Shown here: positions 52,780 to 63,712 of the stretch, one piece after another | How the letters are laid out: each line of letters starts with the position of its first letter | Numbering within the stretch: position 1 is the first letter of the stretch | Notes under the pieces: generated by a model | Databases searched by the model: none | The model's input: only the letters and a program-made list of their open reading frames with translations | Told to the model about the DNA's origin: nothing | Assembly: GCA_000953735.1 (NCBI GenBank) | Contig: LN554852.1 | Location: 1,933,846 to 1,997,845, forward strand | Direction of reading: 5' to 3' | Source: Moritella viscosa | GTDB lineage: Bacteria; Pseudomonadota; Gammaproteobacteria; Enterobacterales; Moritellaceae | DNA length: 64,000 bases | Translations under genes and position numbers: made by a program

Positions 52780-54231
52780 ATGAGTAAGAAATTAACGACT
52801 GCAGCTGGTTGTCCTGTTGCGCATAATCAGAACGTCCAAACGGCGGGTAAAAGAGGCCCTCAACTGCTACAAGATGTGTGGTTTTTGGAAAAATTGGCAC
52901 ACTTTGATCGAGAAGTGATCCCTGAGCGTCGTATGCATGCCAAAGGCTCTGGCGCTTATGGCACATTTACGGTTACCCATGATATTACTCGATTTACCAA
53001 AGCAAAGATTTTCTCGGCAATTGGTAAAAAAACAGAGATGTTTACACGGTTTACTACGGTTGCTGGTGAGCGTGGCGCCGCCGATGCCGAGCGTGATATT
53101 CGTGGTTTTGCAATGAAGTTCTATACCGAAGAAGGTAACTGGGATCTCGTTGGTAACAATACGCCAGTATTCTTCTTGCGTGATCCGCTTAAATTTCCAG
53201 ATCTGAATCATGCGGTAAAACGCGATCCTAGAACGAATATGCGCAGTGCAAAAAACAACTGGGATTTCTGGACATCATTGCCTGAAGCGTTGCATCAAAT
53301 CACCATAGTAATGAGCGATCGTGGTATTCCGGCAACGTATCGACATATGCACGGATTTGGTAGTCACACCTATAGCTTTATCAACAGTGATAACGAACGT
53401 TTCTGGGTGAAATTTCACTTCAAATCTCAGCAAGGTATCAAGAATCTATCAGATGCTGAGTCGGAAATATTGATCGGTAAAGACCGAGAAAGTCATCACC
53501 GTGATTTGTTAGAAAGCATTGATAATCGCGACTTCCCTAAGTGGACGTTGCAAATACAAATCATGCCAGAAGACGACGCATCTAAAGTACCTTATAACCC
53601 GTTTGATTTGACCAAAATCTGGCCACATAGCGACTATCCACTGATGGAAGTTGGTGAGTTTGAGCTAAACCGTAACCCTGAAAATTTCTTTGCCGAAGTA
53701 GAGCAATCGGCTTTTAATCCAGCAAGTGTAGTACCAGGTATCAGTTTTTCACCAGATAAAATGTTGCAAGGCCGTCTGTTCTCGTATGGCGATGCACAAC
53801 GTTACCGTTTAGGGGTTAATCACCACAGTATTCCAGTTAATGCACCGCGCTGTCCTGTGCACAGTTATCACCGAGATGGTGCTATGCGTGTAGATGGTAA
53901 CTATGGCGGTACGCTGGGTTATGAGCCAAACGATCAAGGGGAATGGGCTGAACAACCTGACTTCTCTGAGCCGCCGTTAAGCTTAGATGGTGCCGCAGCG
54001 CACTGGGATCATCGCGAAGATGATGATTATTTCAGTCAACCTGGTGATTTGTTCCGACTTATGACGGCAGAGAAACAAGCTATTTTGTTTGATAATACAG
54101 CGCGTAACTTAGGTGGCGTACCAGAAGAGATTCAAATCAGACATTTAAGACATTGTTTTAAAGCCGACCCTGATTATGGCCATGGCATTGCCAAATTGCT
54201 GGGGATTGATGTGAGTAAATATCAAAACTAG
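52780..54231 (+). CDS. katA: Monofunctional heme catalase
   Basis: A 483-residue small-subunit catalase that turns hydrogen peroxide to water and oxygen. Catalytic H53 is in [12 protein letters not shown], the active-site asparagine in [14 protein letters not shown], and the heme-ligand tyrosine in [16 protein letters not shown]. The NADPH-binding and C-terminal parts are complete. The ATG at 52780 is preferred over the GTG one codon earlier, given AGAAGGA upstream. High catalase activity is known for cold marine relatives, but that is context only. A bidirectional terminator follows. Confidence 0.96.
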   Translation: MSKKLTTAAGCPVAHNQNVQTAGKRGPQLLQDVWFLEKLAHFDREVIPERRMHAKGSGAYGTFTVTHDITRFTKAKIFSAIGKKTEMFTRFTTVAGERGAADAERDIRGFAMKFYTEEGNWDLVGNNTPVFFLRDPLKFPDLNHAVKRDPRTNMRSAKNNWDFWTSLPEALHQITIVMSDRGIPATYRHMHGFGSHTYSFINSDNERFWVKFHFKSQQGIKNLSDAESEILIGKDRESHHRDLLESIDNRDFPKWTLQIQIMPEDDASKVPYNPFDLTKIWPHSDYPLMEVGEFELNRNPENFFAEVEQSAFNPASVVPGISFSPDKMLQGRLFSYGDAQRYRLGVNHHSIPVNAPRCPVHSYHRDGAMRVDGNYGGTLGYEPNDQGEWAEQPDFSEPPLSLDGAAAHWDHREDDDYFSQPGDLFRLMTAEKQAILFDNTARNLGGVPEEIQIRHLRHCFKADPDYGHGIAKLLGIDVSKYQN

Positions 54232-54267
54232 GTAAATAATTAATTGATAGGAAATAGTATGTAATAT

Positions 54268-54293
54268 ATAGGGTACATTAGTTTGTACCCTAT
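54268..54293. terminator. Bidirectional terminator between katA and the AACS gene
   Basis: A 10-bp perfect stem (ATAGGGTACA at 54268-54277 with TGTACCCTAT at 54284-54293, loop TTAGTT). Its right arm includes the stop codon of the convergent acetoacetyl-CoA synthetase gene. Confidence 0.8.
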
Positions 54294-56368
54294 TCATTTT
54301 GTAATTCGGGTAAATCAGCAAACAAGGTTAATGCTTCTGGGTTGGCGAGGGCATCTTTATTTGTTACTGCAATACCGTGTATGATATTACGCACGGCCAG
54401 TTCGACAATCTTACCACTGATGGTTTTTGGAATATCTGCGACCGCGATAATTTTAGCCGGAACATGTCTTGGACTGGTATTGGTTCGAATGATATTTTTG
54501 ATTTGCATGGTTAATAGCGTATCTAACTCGATATTTTCTGATAACCGCACAAACAAGATCACGCGCACATCATCATGCCATTGTTGACCAATTGCAATGG
54601 ACTCTTGTATCGCCGCTAGCTTTTCTACTTGACGGTATATTTCTGCGGTGCCAATACGTACACCTCCTGGGTTTAATACTGCATCGGAACGACCATGGAT
54701 AATTACGCTAATCTGGTTAATATGGATATCCTGATGCATGTCATTATCAGTATTACCAGTGTCGATGTGATGTTTCACTAATTCGCCATAATCCCCCTGA
54801 GCCCAAATGTTATCAAATCGGGTAAAGTAAGCGTTATGATATTTACGATCATAAGGGTCTTGCCAAAAACCAGTTGGCATCGAAGGGAAGGGTTGGCGAC
54901 AAACAAGTTCTCCTTTTCCTTCAATACTGTGTATTGATCCTTCATGATGCATAAAGGTCACGTCCATGCCTAACCCTAAACACTGCAGTTCACCACGATA
55001 GACGGGCAAAGTTGGCATACCGAGTGTGAAACAAGAAATAATATCGGTGCCACCACTGATACTTGAAACACAAATATCCTGTTTAATATATTGATAAATA
55101 TAATCAAAGCTTTCGTGTGATAGGGGGGAACCTGTTGATAATAAGGTTTTTAAATGACTGAGATTATAGTTTTTTTCGGGACGTAATAAGGCTTTATAAC
55201 AGGCTGAATAATACTTGGCGCTGGCACCAAAAATGGATACTTTTTCGGTGTCAGCCAGTTCAAAAAGTACCTGCTGATGAGGGTAAAATGGCGAACCGTC
55301 AAATAAAACTAATGTTGCGCCCTGAGATAAACTGCTTACTAGCCAATTCCACATCATCCAACCACATGTGGTGTAATAAAAAATGCGATCATCGACTTTG
55401 ACATCCGTATGTAAGACGAGTTCTTTTACATGCTGTAGTAATGTGCCGCCAACACTGTGCACAATGCATTTTGGCATGCCTGTCGTGCCTGAAGAGTACA
55501 AGATATATAGCGGGTCTGAAAAATTAACGGATTCGAATGTTAAAGACCGTGGAATTACCGCACTAAAATGTCGCCAGTCACATTGTGCGGACTTATCACG
55601 GAGGTTGCTTGAATACGAGCGTTGTATTGGCGTAGTCTTTAAATAGGGGACGATGACGAGTTCATTTAATTCGGGTAACGCATTTGCAATGGCAGACACT
55701 TTATCCATGATATTAATTTGTTTGCCGGCATAACAATAGCCGTTACAAGCGAATAATAACTTGGGTTGGATCTGATTAAATCGGTCCATTACGCCTTGGT
55801 AACCAAAATCAGGCGAGCAAGATGACCAGATCGCACCAATACTCGTTGTTGCTAACATAGCAATAATCGCTTCGCTGCTGTTGGGTAATAAACCGGCCAC
55901 ACGATCGCCTTTTACAATGCCTAATTCACGCATAGCGGCAGCAATACGAGTGACTTCATTACGTAGCTGTTTAAAGCTAAGTTGGGTGCGTCGGCCATCT
56001 TCACCGTGACTAATTATTGCTAATTTGTCTTCATTATATTTTTCGTTTTTATTGGCTGAAATATTATTTGGAAATAGCAGGTTTTCTGCAAAGTTTAATG
56101 TTGAATCAGGAAACCATTGGCAGCGGTAAAAGCAGTCATCGTAAACAAAGATACGATCAAGGTTAAAGTTACCTTTGAATTTAAAAAAAGTAACGAGTGA
56201 GCCCCAAAATATAGCTGTATTGTTAATACTCCACTGATGCAATTGCTGATAATGTGCAAAAGTAAGGCTGTATTCATCACGCAAAAATTGTAAGTAATGG
56301 CGGATGTTACTATCATCAATACGTGCTTGGCTCGGCGTCCAGATTGGTACTGCGGACTCTGCTGTCAT
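54290..56368 (-). CDS. aacS: Acetoacetyl-CoA synthetase
   Basis: A 692-residue adenylate-forming enzyme that makes acetoacetyl-CoA from acetoacetate, ATP and CoA. The AMP-binding motif is ILYSSGTTGMPKCIVHSVGG; other marks are TTCGWMMWNWLVSSLSQGATLVLFDGSPFY and the late hinge GRSDAVLNPGGVRIGTAEIY with the catalytic lysine in PKTISGK. It is the last gene of the leucine operon, 7 bp after HMG-CoA lyase, so acetoacetate formed there can be reactivated. In many relatives the operon has a succinyl-CoA:acetoacetate transferase instead. No damage seen. Confidence 0.94.
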   Translation of the reverse strand: MTAESAVPIWTPSQARIDDSNIRHYLQFLRDEYSLTFAHYQQLHQWSINNTAIFWGSLVTFFKFKGNFNLDRIFVYDDCFYRCQWFPDSTLNFAENLLFPNNISANKNEKYNEDKLAIISHGEDGRRTQLSFKQLRNEVTRIAAAMRELGIVKGDRVAGLLPNSSEAIIAMLATTSIGAIWSSCSPDFGYQGVMDRFNQIQPKLLFACNGYCYAGKQINIMDKVSAIANALPELNELVIVPYLKTTPIQRSYSSNLRDKSAQCDWRHFSAVIPRSLTFESVNFSDPLYILYSSGTTGMPKCIVHSVGGTLLQHVKELVLHTDVKVDDRIFYYTTCGWMMWNWLVSSLSQGATLVLFDGSPFYPHQQVLFELADTEKVSIFGASAKYYSACYKALLRPEKNYNLSHLKTLLSTGSPLSHESFDYIYQYIKQDICVSSISGGTDIISCFTLGMPTLPVYRGELQCLGLGMDVTFMHHEGSIHSIEGKGELVCRQPFPSMPTGFWQDPYDRKYHNAYFTRFDNIWAQGDYGELVKHHIDTGNTDNDMHQDIHINQISVIIHGRSDAVLNPGGVRIGTAEIYRQVEKLAAIQESIAIGQQWHDDVRVILFVRLSENIELDTLLTMQIKNIIRTNTSPRHVPAKIIAVADIPKTISGKIVELAVRNIIHGIAVTNKDALANPEALTLFADLPELQNE

Positions 56369-56375
56369 TACAACC

Positions 56376-57344
56376 TCATATTAATGATTGAAATCGTGCT
56401 TGTGCGGTTGGGTAAGCTAAGGCGACCTTAGATCCATTGGGACGATTTAAACATTGGCAAATAAAGTTACCCGCAATAATTAATTCATTTAAATTAACAC
56501 CAGATTCAATCCCTAAGCCATTGAGCATATAAACTACATCTTCGGTGGCGACATTACCTGACGCGCCTCGGGCATAAGGGCAACCACCTAAGCCTGCCAC
56601 TGCACTGTCGATAACACGAATGCCTAACTGTAATGCGGCATAAATATTTGCTAACGCTTGGCCGTAAGTATCATGGAAATGTACAGCTAATTTACTGATG
56701 GGAACGTGTTGAGCGACGGTGTTAATCATGGTTTTTACCGCTTCGGGGGTGCCAACGCCAACTGTATCTCCAAGGCTAATTTGATAACAGCCCATATCGT
56801 GTAACTGTTGCGCCACTTTTGCTACTTTATTAATGCTGATGTAACCTTCATAGGGGCAGCCAAGCGTGCAAGATATGTAACCTCGTACGGGTAAACCTGT
56901 CGCTAGCGCTTGTTTTACTACCGGTTCAAATTGACGCAGCGATTCGTTTATAGAGCAGTTAATATTTTTTCGGCTGAAGCTTTCAGATGCTGAACCAAAT
57001 ATTGCTACTTCATCGACGTTTGCATCGGTAGCAGCATTTAAACCAATTAAATTGGGTGTTAACGCAGAGTAGGTGACACCCTTCGTGCGCTTTATTCGTT
57101 TAAATAGCTCGCCACTATTTGCCATCTGAGGTACCCACTTGGGTGAGACAAAACTACCTGATTCGATCATGCTCAAACCCGTATGGCTAAGAATATTAAT
57201 CAGTGAGATCTTATCATTTAGGCTTATTTCGATTTCATTTTGAAGTCCGTCACGGGGACCTACTTCGACAATTTTCACGGTTTCGGGCAGTTGATACTCT
57301 TTGTTGGAGGCTTGGTTAAGGTTATCCGATAGTCGAGACGTCAT
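56376..57344 (-). CDS. liuE: Hydroxymethylglutaryl-CoA lyase
   Basis: A 322-residue TIM-barrel lyase cleaving HMG-CoA to acetyl-CoA and acetoacetate, the last step of leucine degradation. It starts its domain with [15 protein letters not shown], has [15 protein letters not shown] and [15 protein letters not shown], and the cysteine motif [24 protein letters not shown]. Metal ligands Asp and His ([13 protein letters not shown]) are present. The ATG overlaps the stop of the biotin-carboxylase subunit gene (TAATG), showing translational coupling. Length normal. About 20 residues precede the catalytic domain. Confidence 0.96.
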   Translation of the reverse strand: MTSRLSDNLNQASNKEYQLPETVKIVEVGPRDGLQNEIEISLNDKISLINILSHTGLSMIESGSFVSPKWVPQMANSGELFKRIKRTKGVTYSALTPNLIGLNAATDANVDEVAIFGSASESFSRKNINCSINESLRQFEPVVKQALATGLPVRGYISCTLGCPYEGYISINKVAKVAQQLHDMGCYQISLGDTVGVGTPEAVKTMINTVAQHVPISKLAVHFHDTYGQALANIYAALQLGIRVIDSAVAGLGGCPYARGASGNVATEDVVYMLNGLGIESGVNLNELIIAGNFICQCLNRPNGSKVALAYPTAQARFQSLI

Positions 57345-59443
57345 TACGCATGTTCCTTGTTATCAAGTGTCAGAGACGGTGTTAACTGTATTAATTGAGC
57401 ACCATCTTCGACCATGTCGCCATTTTGATAAAACACGGTTGTTACTGTGCCTGCTACGGGTGCATTAATGTTGCATTCCATCTTCATCGCTTCCATCACG
57501 ACTAAAGGTTCACCAGCCTCAACGACTTGGTCCGGTTGGCAAAGTACGCTGACAATAACGCCATTCATTGGTGCGGTTATTTTTGTTTCGAGTCCTTCTT
57601 CAATACTAGATCGAAAGGCTTTGTTTTGCACTGTGGATTCAATCGGAGATTGGCGTAACAGCACAATGCTACTACCGGCATAAAACACAGTGATGTGTAA
57701 TGGCGATATAGCTATCGTCGCTTTAATTCGATGACCATCAATACAAGCAGTGAGTTCATTACGATTAAGCTGACCACTAACAAGGTTATCTGAGCTAACT
57801 TGGTTTTGGCCACTAACCGTTACCTGAAAACTTTGCGCTAACGTTGTCAACGTGAGTGTATAATGATGGTCGCCGTTATTAGTTGTTGTCAGTGTAAACT
57901 TTTTGATTGCGGGTTGATTTAAACGCCAGTTCGTCGTTTGAGACCAAGGTGAGTGTGTGTCATTGCTTACGGTATGAGTTATAACGTGTTGTGATCCTTG
58001 ATTTAACTGTAACGCGAATCCAGCTAAGATTAAGGCATAATTAAGGTTAACTGTGGTAGGCTTTAAGGCTTCCGCATGGGTGACAATAAAGTCAGTATTG
58101 AGGTTTGCAGTTTGCAGAGCGGGTACTTGTATTAACTGAGTTAAAAAGCCGATGTTGGTTTTAATGCCGGCAATTTTATAATCGGCTAATGCGGCTTGTA
58201 GTCGCTGAAGGGCAAGGTCACGGTTATGATCCCAAACAATTAATTTGGCGATCATGGGGTCATAATACGGGCTGATTTCATCGCCTTGGATAACACCAGT
58301 ATCAATACGCACGTGTTTGGATGCGACTGGTTGACTCAAAAATTCAATATTTCCACTAGCGGGCATAAAATCCTTATCGGGATCTTCCGCGTAAATACGT
58401 ACTTCAATCGCATGGCCATTAATGTGTACTTGGTTTTGGTTTAAGGGCAATGGTGCACCGTTAGCAATATGCAACTGCCATTCGACTAAATCAAGTCCTG
58501 TGATCATTTCGGTAACGGGATGTTCAACTTGTAAACGGGTATTCATTTCCATGAAATAGAAGTGATCTTGTTCATCATATAAAAACTCCACCGTACCGGC
58601 CCCATGATAATTGATGGCTTTTGCAGCGGCCACGGCAGCTTCCCCCATGGCGATTTGAGTGGCGAATGGTAATGCGGGGGCGGGGGCTTCCTCTAATATT
58701 TTTTGATGGCGGCGTTGAATCGAACAATCACGTTGAGATAGGTAAATACAGTTACCATGATGGTCACTGAATATTTGGATCTCAACATGGCGAGTCTTGG
58801 TTAAATAACGCTCTATCAGCATATCATCATTGCCAAAACTGGCCATCGATTCTCGTTTTGTTGCGGCGATAGCATGCGTAAACTCACTGGCGTGATGGAT
58901 GATACGCATGCCTTTACCACCCCCGCCGTAGACAGCTTTGAGCAGTTGCGGATAGCCAATTCGATGTGAGTGATGTCTTAATGTTAGCTCTGCTTGGCAA
59001 TGACCATGATAGCCTGGAATCAGTGGTACATGGGCTGTTTCCATGATGGTTTTAGCCGCACTTTTACTGCCCATTGTGGTTATTGCATCTACACTTGGTC
59101 CAATGAAGATTAATCCTTGCTGTGTACATGCTTGGGCAAAGTTTGCATTTTCGGATAAGAAACCATAACCAGGGTGAATGGCTTGAACATCGGATTCTGC
59201 TGCAATTTCTAAAATACGCGAACAATTGAGGTAAGATTCTGTCGCTGGTGCAGGCCCTAAATAAAATGCTTCATCAGCCATGTTAACGTGACGTGAATTT
59301 GTGTCAGCTGCAGAATAAATTGCGATACACTTAATACCCAGTCGTTGCGCTGTTTTTATTATTCGGCAGGCTATTTCACCGCGGTTAGCGATGAGGATCT
59401 TAGTAAATGGCTTGGATTGTTTCGCGAAAACATGCTGCGGCAT
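57344..59443 (-). CDS. liuD: Methylcrotonyl-CoA carboxylase alpha (biotin) subunit
   Basis: A 699-residue biotin-dependent carboxylase subunit. In order: biotin carboxylase domain ([24 protein letters not shown] grasp [15 protein letters not shown], and [19 protein letters not shown]), a linker, and the biotin carrier domain with [12 protein letters not shown], in which K654 carries biotin. It charges biotin with carbonate and ATP for transfer by the beta subunit. It lies 5 bp after the hydratase gene in the leucine operon. Domain order and length match MCC alpha. Confidence 0.95.
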   Translation of the reverse strand: MPQHVFAKQSKPFTKILIANRGEIACRIIKTAQRLGIKCIAIYSAADTNSRHVNMADEAFYLGPAPATESYLNCSRILEIAAESDVQAIHPGYGFLSENANFAQACTQQGLIFIGPSVDAITTMGSKSAAKTIMETAHVPLIPGYHGHCQAELTLRHHSHRIGYPQLLKAVYGGGGKGMRIIHHASEFTHAIAATKRESMASFGNDDMLIERYLTKTRHVEIQIFSDHHGNCIYLSQRDCSIQRRHQKILEEAPAPALPFATQIAMGEAAVAAAKAINYHGAGTVEFLYDEQDHFYFMEMNTRLQVEHPVTEMITGLDLVEWQLHIANGAPLPLNQNQVHINGHAIEVRIYAEDPDKDFMPASGNIEFLSQPVASKHVRIDTGVIQGDEISPYYDPMIAKLIVWDHNRDLALQRLQAALADYKIAGIKTNIGFLTQLIQVPALQTANLNTDFIVTHAEALKPTTVNLNYALILAGFALQLNQGSQHVITHTVSNDTHSPWSQTTNWRLNQPAIKKFTLTTTNNGDHHYTLTLTTLAQSFQVTVSGQNQVSSDNLVSGQLNRNELTACIDGHRIKATIAISPLHITVFYAGSSIVLLRQSPIESTVQNKAFRSSIEEGLETKITAPMNGVIVSVLCQPDQVVEAGEPLVVMEAMKMECNINAPVAGTVTTVFYQNGDMVEDGAQLIQLTPSLTLDNKEHA

Positions 59444-59448
59444 AGACG

Positions 59449-60264
59449 TTATTCCTTGAGCCAGTCGGGCTTACGTTTATTCATAAATGCATCGAGTCCT
59501 TCTTGAGCTTCGGTTGATACCCGAATTGCGGCAATTCGCTGGCTTGTGTCGGCAATTAAGGTGTCATTAATAACATGGTTGGTAATGTCATGAATGAGTG
59601 CTTTAGCTGCCTGCATTGCAGCGGGACTATTGCTGAGAAAAGCATTGATAAAGGGCGTGGACAGTGCGTCTAAATCATCATCTATGTGATGAATTAGGCC
59701 ATAATCGAGTCCTTGAAATGCGCTAAATACTTCACCTGTTAAACAATATCGTCGTGCTTGCCTTGGTCCAATAGCGGCAACTACGTAAGGGCTGATTACC
59801 GCTGGGATAAGACCAATTTTAACTTCACTTAAGCAAAATTTGGCGGTGGTTGTCGCGAGGGCTATATCACAACAGGCGACAAGTCCGATCGCGCCTCCAA
59901 AACAAGCGCCTTGTACGAGTGCTATGGTTGGTTTGGGGAATTGATTCAGCTTGTCCATTAACTTAGCTAATTGTACTGCGTCAGCTAGGTTGTCTTGATA
60001 GCCGAGAGTGGCAATATCTTTCATCCACTTTATATCCGCCCCTGCAGAAAAGTGTTCGCCTTGAGCGCGTAATATTAATATTTTTACAGTTGGATCATGT
60101 TTTAACACCGCCAAGGTGGTAAGCAGGTGGTTGATTGTGTCGGCACTAAATGCGTTGCGTACCTTGGTTCGAGTGAGGGTAATTGTTGCGACACCCAGAT
60201 TATCAACCGCCGTATGTAAGTGCTCTGCATTGATGATATTTAGTTGGTCTGAATTTTTTGTCAT
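59449..60264 (-). CDS. liuC: Methylglutaconyl-CoA hydratase (enoyl-CoA hydratase family)
   Basis: A 271-residue crotonase-fold enzyme. The oxyanion-hole motif HFSAGADIKWMKD and the loop GACFGGAIGLVACCDIALAT with FCLSEVKIGLIPAVISPYV are typical; the acidic residue of the second motif stands at SEVKIGL. It should hydrate 3-methylglutaconyl-CoA to HMG-CoA, deduced from its position between the carboxylase genes. It ends 5 bp before the alpha subunit gene. Distance to the beta-subunit gene upstream is 61 bp. Substrate is inferred from context. Confidence 0.92.
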   Translation of the reverse strand: MTKNSDQLNIINAEHLHTAVDNLGVATITLTRTKVRNAFSADTINHLLTTLAVLKHDPTVKILILRAQGEHFSAGADIKWMKDIATLGYQDNLADAVQLAKLMDKLNQFPKPTIALVQGACFGGAIGLVACCDIALATTTAKFCLSEVKIGLIPAVISPYVVAAIGPRQARRYCLTGEVFSAFQGLDYGLIHHIDDDLDALSTPFINAFLSNSPAAMQAAKALIHDITNHVINDTLIADTSQRIAAIRVSTEAQEGLDAFMNKRKPDWLKE

Positions 60265-60325
60265 TCAATAATCCTAGCGGTGATATTTGATTTCTGATTA
60301 CGCTTGTTTGATGTGTATAACAAAA

Positions 60326-61933
60326 TTACATTCTAAAAATGCCAAACTGGGTATCTTTAATCGGGGCATTAAGCGCGGCGGATATCGCCAATCCGAGTAC
60401 TTGCCTCGTTTGCAACGGGTCGATAATACCGTCATCCCACAGTCGTGCGCTGGCATAATAAGGGTCACCCTGAGTTTCATATTGTTTAATTATAGGGGCT
60501 TTAAATTTAGCTTCTTCGTCATCTGTCATACTTTTATTATTACGTGCTAGTCCGTCTTTTTTGACTTGGCTGAGTACGCTGGCGGCTTGTTCCCCGCCCA
60601 TCACTGAAATTCGGGCATTCGGCCAAATCCATAACAAGGTGGGGTCGTAAGCGCGGCCGCACATGCCATAATTTCCCGCGCCATAACTGCCGCCAATGAT
60701 GACGGTAAACTTCGGTACCTGTGCGCAAGCTACGGCGGCAACCATTTTTGCTCCGTGCTTTGCTATGCCTTCTGCTTCGTACTTTTTTCCGACCATAAAA
60801 CCAGTGATATTTTGCAGGAACACTAATGGGATCTTACGTTTGCAGCAAAGTTGAATAAAATGTGCGCCTTTTTGGGCAGATTCAGAAAATAAGATACCGT
60901 TGTTGGCGATGATACCAACAGGGTAACCCTGAATACGGGCAAAACCACATACCAGTGTTGTGCCGTAGTACGCTTTAAACTCATCGAGTTCGGAGTTATC
61001 AACAATACGGGCGATGACCTCTTTAACATCGAATTGTTTTTTTAAATCGGTGCCAACAATACCGTACAGTTCGTGGCTATCGTATAGCGGTGGGGCACTG
61101 GGGTAAATGGTTAAATCAGGGCGTTTTACATGGTTGATATTGGCGATAGCTTGGCGTACCAGCTGTAATGCGTGGGTATCGTCTTGGGCGTAATGGTCAG
61201 CAACCCCCGATGTTTTACAGTGCACATCTGCACCACCTAATTCTTCTGCACTGACTTCTTCGCCTGTTGCCGCTTTGACTAATGGAGGGCCAGCAAGGAA
61301 AATGGTACCTTGCTGTTTTACAATGATAGATTCATCTGCCATTGCGGGAACGTAAGCACCACCTGCGGTGCATAACCCCATGACTGAGGCGATTTGTGGA
61401 ATGCCTTTGGCTGACATATTAGCTTGGTTAAAGAAGATACGACCAAAATGGTCACGGTCGGGGAAAACTTCATCTTGCTGGGGTAAAAATGCACCACCAG
61501 AGTCGACTAAGTAGATGCAAGGTAGACAACAACATTCTGCTATTTCTTGGGCTCGCAGGTGCTTTTTAACGGTTAACGGGTAATAAGTGCCACCTTTGAC
61601 GGTAGCATCGTTGGCAATGATCATACATTCGATACCATTAACGCGCCCAATACCAGCCACCACACCTGCAGCGGGAACTGCTTCGTGATAATACTGCCAA
61701 GCAGCAAATTGACCTAGCTCTAATAAGGGGGAACCGGGGTCTAATAAAGCATCAATACGCTCTCTGGCAAGCATTTTACCTCGGGCTAAATGGCGCTGCT
61801 GTGCTATTTCTCCACCACCTTGTTTGACTTGTTCAAGGTTGCTTTCTAGCTGTTTGACAAGGTTGAGCATAGCCTGCTGTTTTGCTAAAAAAGCAGGGTG
61901 TGTTATGTTGATTTTTGAGCCTATTTCCGCCAT
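60326..61933 (-). CDS. liuB: Methylcrotonyl-CoA carboxylase beta (carboxyltransferase) subunit
   Basis: A 535-residue carboxyltransferase that moves the carboxyl group from biotin to 3-methylcrotonyl-CoA. Seen are [51 protein letters not shown], GICxA-like [16 protein letters not shown] and [18 protein letters not shown]. The frame extends upstream into the dehydrogenase gene; the ATG at 61933 is chosen because AGGAG stands before it and MAEIGSKI is the usual start region. It begins just 4 bp after the isovaleryl-CoA dehydrogenase stop, in one operon. Confidence 0.95.
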   Translation of the reverse strand: MAEIGSKINITHPAFLAKQQAMLNLVKQLESNLEQVKQGGGEIAQQRHLARGKMLARERIDALLDPGSPLLELGQFAAWQYYHEAVPAAGVVAGIGRVNGIECMIIANDATVKGGTYYPLTVKKHLRAQEIAECCCLPCIYLVDSGGAFLPQQDEVFPDRDHFGRIFFNQANMSAKGIPQIASVMGLCTAGGAYVPAMADESIIVKQQGTIFLAGPPLVKAATGEEVSAEELGGADVHCKTSGVADHYAQDDTHALQLVRQAIANINHVKRPDLTIYPSAPPLYDSHELYGIVGTDLKKQFDVKEVIARIVDNSELDEFKAYYGTTLVCGFARIQGYPVGIIANNGILFSESAQKGAHFIQLCCKRKIPLVFLQNITGFMVGKKYEAEGIAKHGAKMVAAVACAQVPKFTVIIGGSYGAGNYGMCGRAYDPTLLWIWPNARISVMGGEQAASVLSQVKKDGLARNNKSMTDDEEAKFKAPIIKQYETQGDPYYASARLWDDGIIDPLQTRQVLGLAISAALNAPIKDTQFGIFRM

Positions 61934-61937
61934 ATGT

Positions 61938-63110
61938 CTAGACTCCTGACTCATTAAACAGCTCTCGTCCAATCAACATTCGACGCATTTCTGATGTCCC
62001 CGCACCAATTTCATAGAGCTTCGCATCACGGAGTAAACGGCCAGCGGAGTATTCGTTGCTGTAACCATTCCCACCTAACAATTGAATTGTATCGAGTGCC
62101 ATTTTTGTAGCCAGTTCGGCACAATATAAAATCACACCTGCGCAGTCTTTACGGCTGGCTTCGCCGTTGTCACAAGCGCGGGCAACTGTATAGGTATAAC
62201 ATTTGGCCGCGTTCATTTGGCTATACATATCGGCTATTTTGGCTTGCACAAGTTGGAATTCACCAATGGCTTTACCGAACTGTTTACGTTGGTGGATATA
62301 AGGGATGACCAAATCCATACAGGCATCCATGATCCCGAGTGGCCCGCCAGTGAGTACAAGACGTTCGTAATCAAGGCCACTCATTAATACGTGTACGCCT
62401 CGATTGATCTCGCCCAGTATGTTGTCTTTGGGTACGCGACAATGCTGAAAGACTAATTCACAGGTATTCGATCCGCGCATTCCAAGCTTATCGAGCTTTT
62501 GTGCTTGGCTGAATCCAGTAAAACCTCGTTCAATGATAAAAGCAGTAATACCATGGCTGTTTAACTCGGGGGCTGTTTTTGCGTAAACGATATAAGTACT
62601 GGCTTCAGGTCCGTTGGTGATCCACATTTTGTTGCCGTTTAGTATGTAGTTGTCACCTTCCAATACTGCACTTAATTTCATTGAAACAACATCAGATCCT
62701 GCATTGGGTTCCGTCATGGCTAATGCGCCGACGTGTTCACCGCTAATAAGTTTAGGTAGGTACTTCTGTTTTTGTTGGGCATTACCATGCCGAAATATTT
62801 GATTAACACAAAGATTCGAATGTGCGCCATAGCTCAATCCTACCGACGCTGATGCACGGCTTATTTCCTGCATCGCGATGACATGAGCAAGATAACTCAT
62901 ATCGACACCACCGTATTCTTCGCTAATAGTTATACCCAATAATCCCATGTCACCAAGCTTTTGCCACATATCCGCTGGAAACAGGTTATCTTGATCTATT
63001 TGTGCAGCGCGTGGGGCTATTTCATCATTTGCAAAAGCTGTTACGCTTTCACGCAGCAGTTCGATGGTTTCGCCAAGCGCAAAGTTGAGAGATGTGTAGG
63101 AGTTGGCCAT
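61938..63110 (-). CDS. liuA: Isovaleryl-CoA dehydrogenase
   Basis: A 390-residue acyl-CoA dehydrogenase. FAD and substrate segments are present: [56 protein letters not shown], and the C-terminal [41 protein letters not shown]. The catalytic glutamate of isovaleryl-type enzymes lies in the GLDYERLV helix, unlike the other acyl-CoA dehydrogenases, which fits this function. It is the first gene of the leucine operon. Electrons pass to EtfAB and then to the ETF-quinone oxidoreductase. The operon regulator LiuR is not in the window. Confidence 0.95.
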   Translation of the reverse strand: MANSYTSLNFALGETIELLRESVTAFANDEIAPRAAQIDQDNLFPADMWQKLGDMGLLGITISEEYGGVDMSYLAHVIAMQEISRASASVGLSYGAHSNLCVNQIFRHGNAQQKQKYLPKLISGEHVGALAMTEPNAGSDVVSMKLSAVLEGDNYILNGNKMWITNGPEASTYIVYAKTAPELNSHGITAFIIERGFTGFSQAQKLDKLGMRGSNTCELVFQHCRVPKDNILGEINRGVHVLMSGLDYERLVLTGGPLGIMDACMDLVIPYIHQRKQFGKAIGEFQLVQAKIADMYSQMNAAKCYTYTVARACDNGEASRKDCAGVILYCAELATKMALDTIQLLGGNGYSNEYSAGRLLRDAKLYEIGAGTSEMRRMLIGRELFNESGV

Positions 63111-63359
63111 CTGCGTCCCTATTTAGATGATTAAGTGAAGGATTATGTCCACTCACGTCATTAAGGTCTCGGTAATTAATCTTGTCTTTCATTAATTTGA
63201 GTATGGTAGTTAACGAGTGGGGTTGCCAATTTGTATACTGCTCGGTGGGATGTAATTAAAGTTTAAAATTTATGTTGTTAGTTTGAATTTTGAGCGCTAA
63301 TTTGTATTTTTGAATTAATGTTAAATAAGATTGTTAATGTGACTTCAATCTCTATATAA
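63111..63359. other. liuA/nupC intergenic region, left part
   Basis: The stretch from the liuA start to the GC-richer block. It must contain the operon promoter on the minus strand. No regulator site is recognised and no gene is seen. Confidence 0.5.
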
Positions 63360-63512
63360 TTCCGTTCCGGCCAGAACCATCGAGTTTAGCCACCTTAGTT
63401 ACAAGCCGTCATCAAGGAAATGTGAGCGACCCAAGGAATTTGGACCAGCGTGACTGTAGCTTGCTATCAAGGTGACTCGTATGTTGTTATTGGGCGGACT
63501 GACTAGATTATT
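63360..63512 (+). ncRNA. Candidate structured RNA leader upstream of nupC
   Basis: This block of about 150 bp is much richer in G and C than the surrounding AT-rich DNA, has no open frame, and contains short inverted repeats (CCAA..TTGG, GTGAC..GTGAC-type) and the near-repeat ATCAAGG at two places. It is followed by a T-rich stretch near 63508-63518. The layout suggests an RNA leader of nupC, possibly a riboswitch or attenuator. No known riboswitch class could be matched. Confidence 0.3.
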
Positions 63513-63712
63513 TTTTAGAAAATACTATTTTTCCTCACCTCATATACCAATGCACGTAATACCTATTGCAATAAAATACTGATTATTAATCAGGTCTAAG
63601 TTAATCCCACTGGGTGTTAATTTTTCCTGCGTTTACTGCCATCTAAATTTTATTACAATCGGTACAACACCTTCATTTTTTATACATCTATTTTTATGAG
63701 CAGAATGAAATT

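Noticed and set aside
63360-63512. Cyclic di-GMP, purine, lysine or glycine riboswitch
   Set aside because: None of the conserved core strings of these classes could be found in the block.
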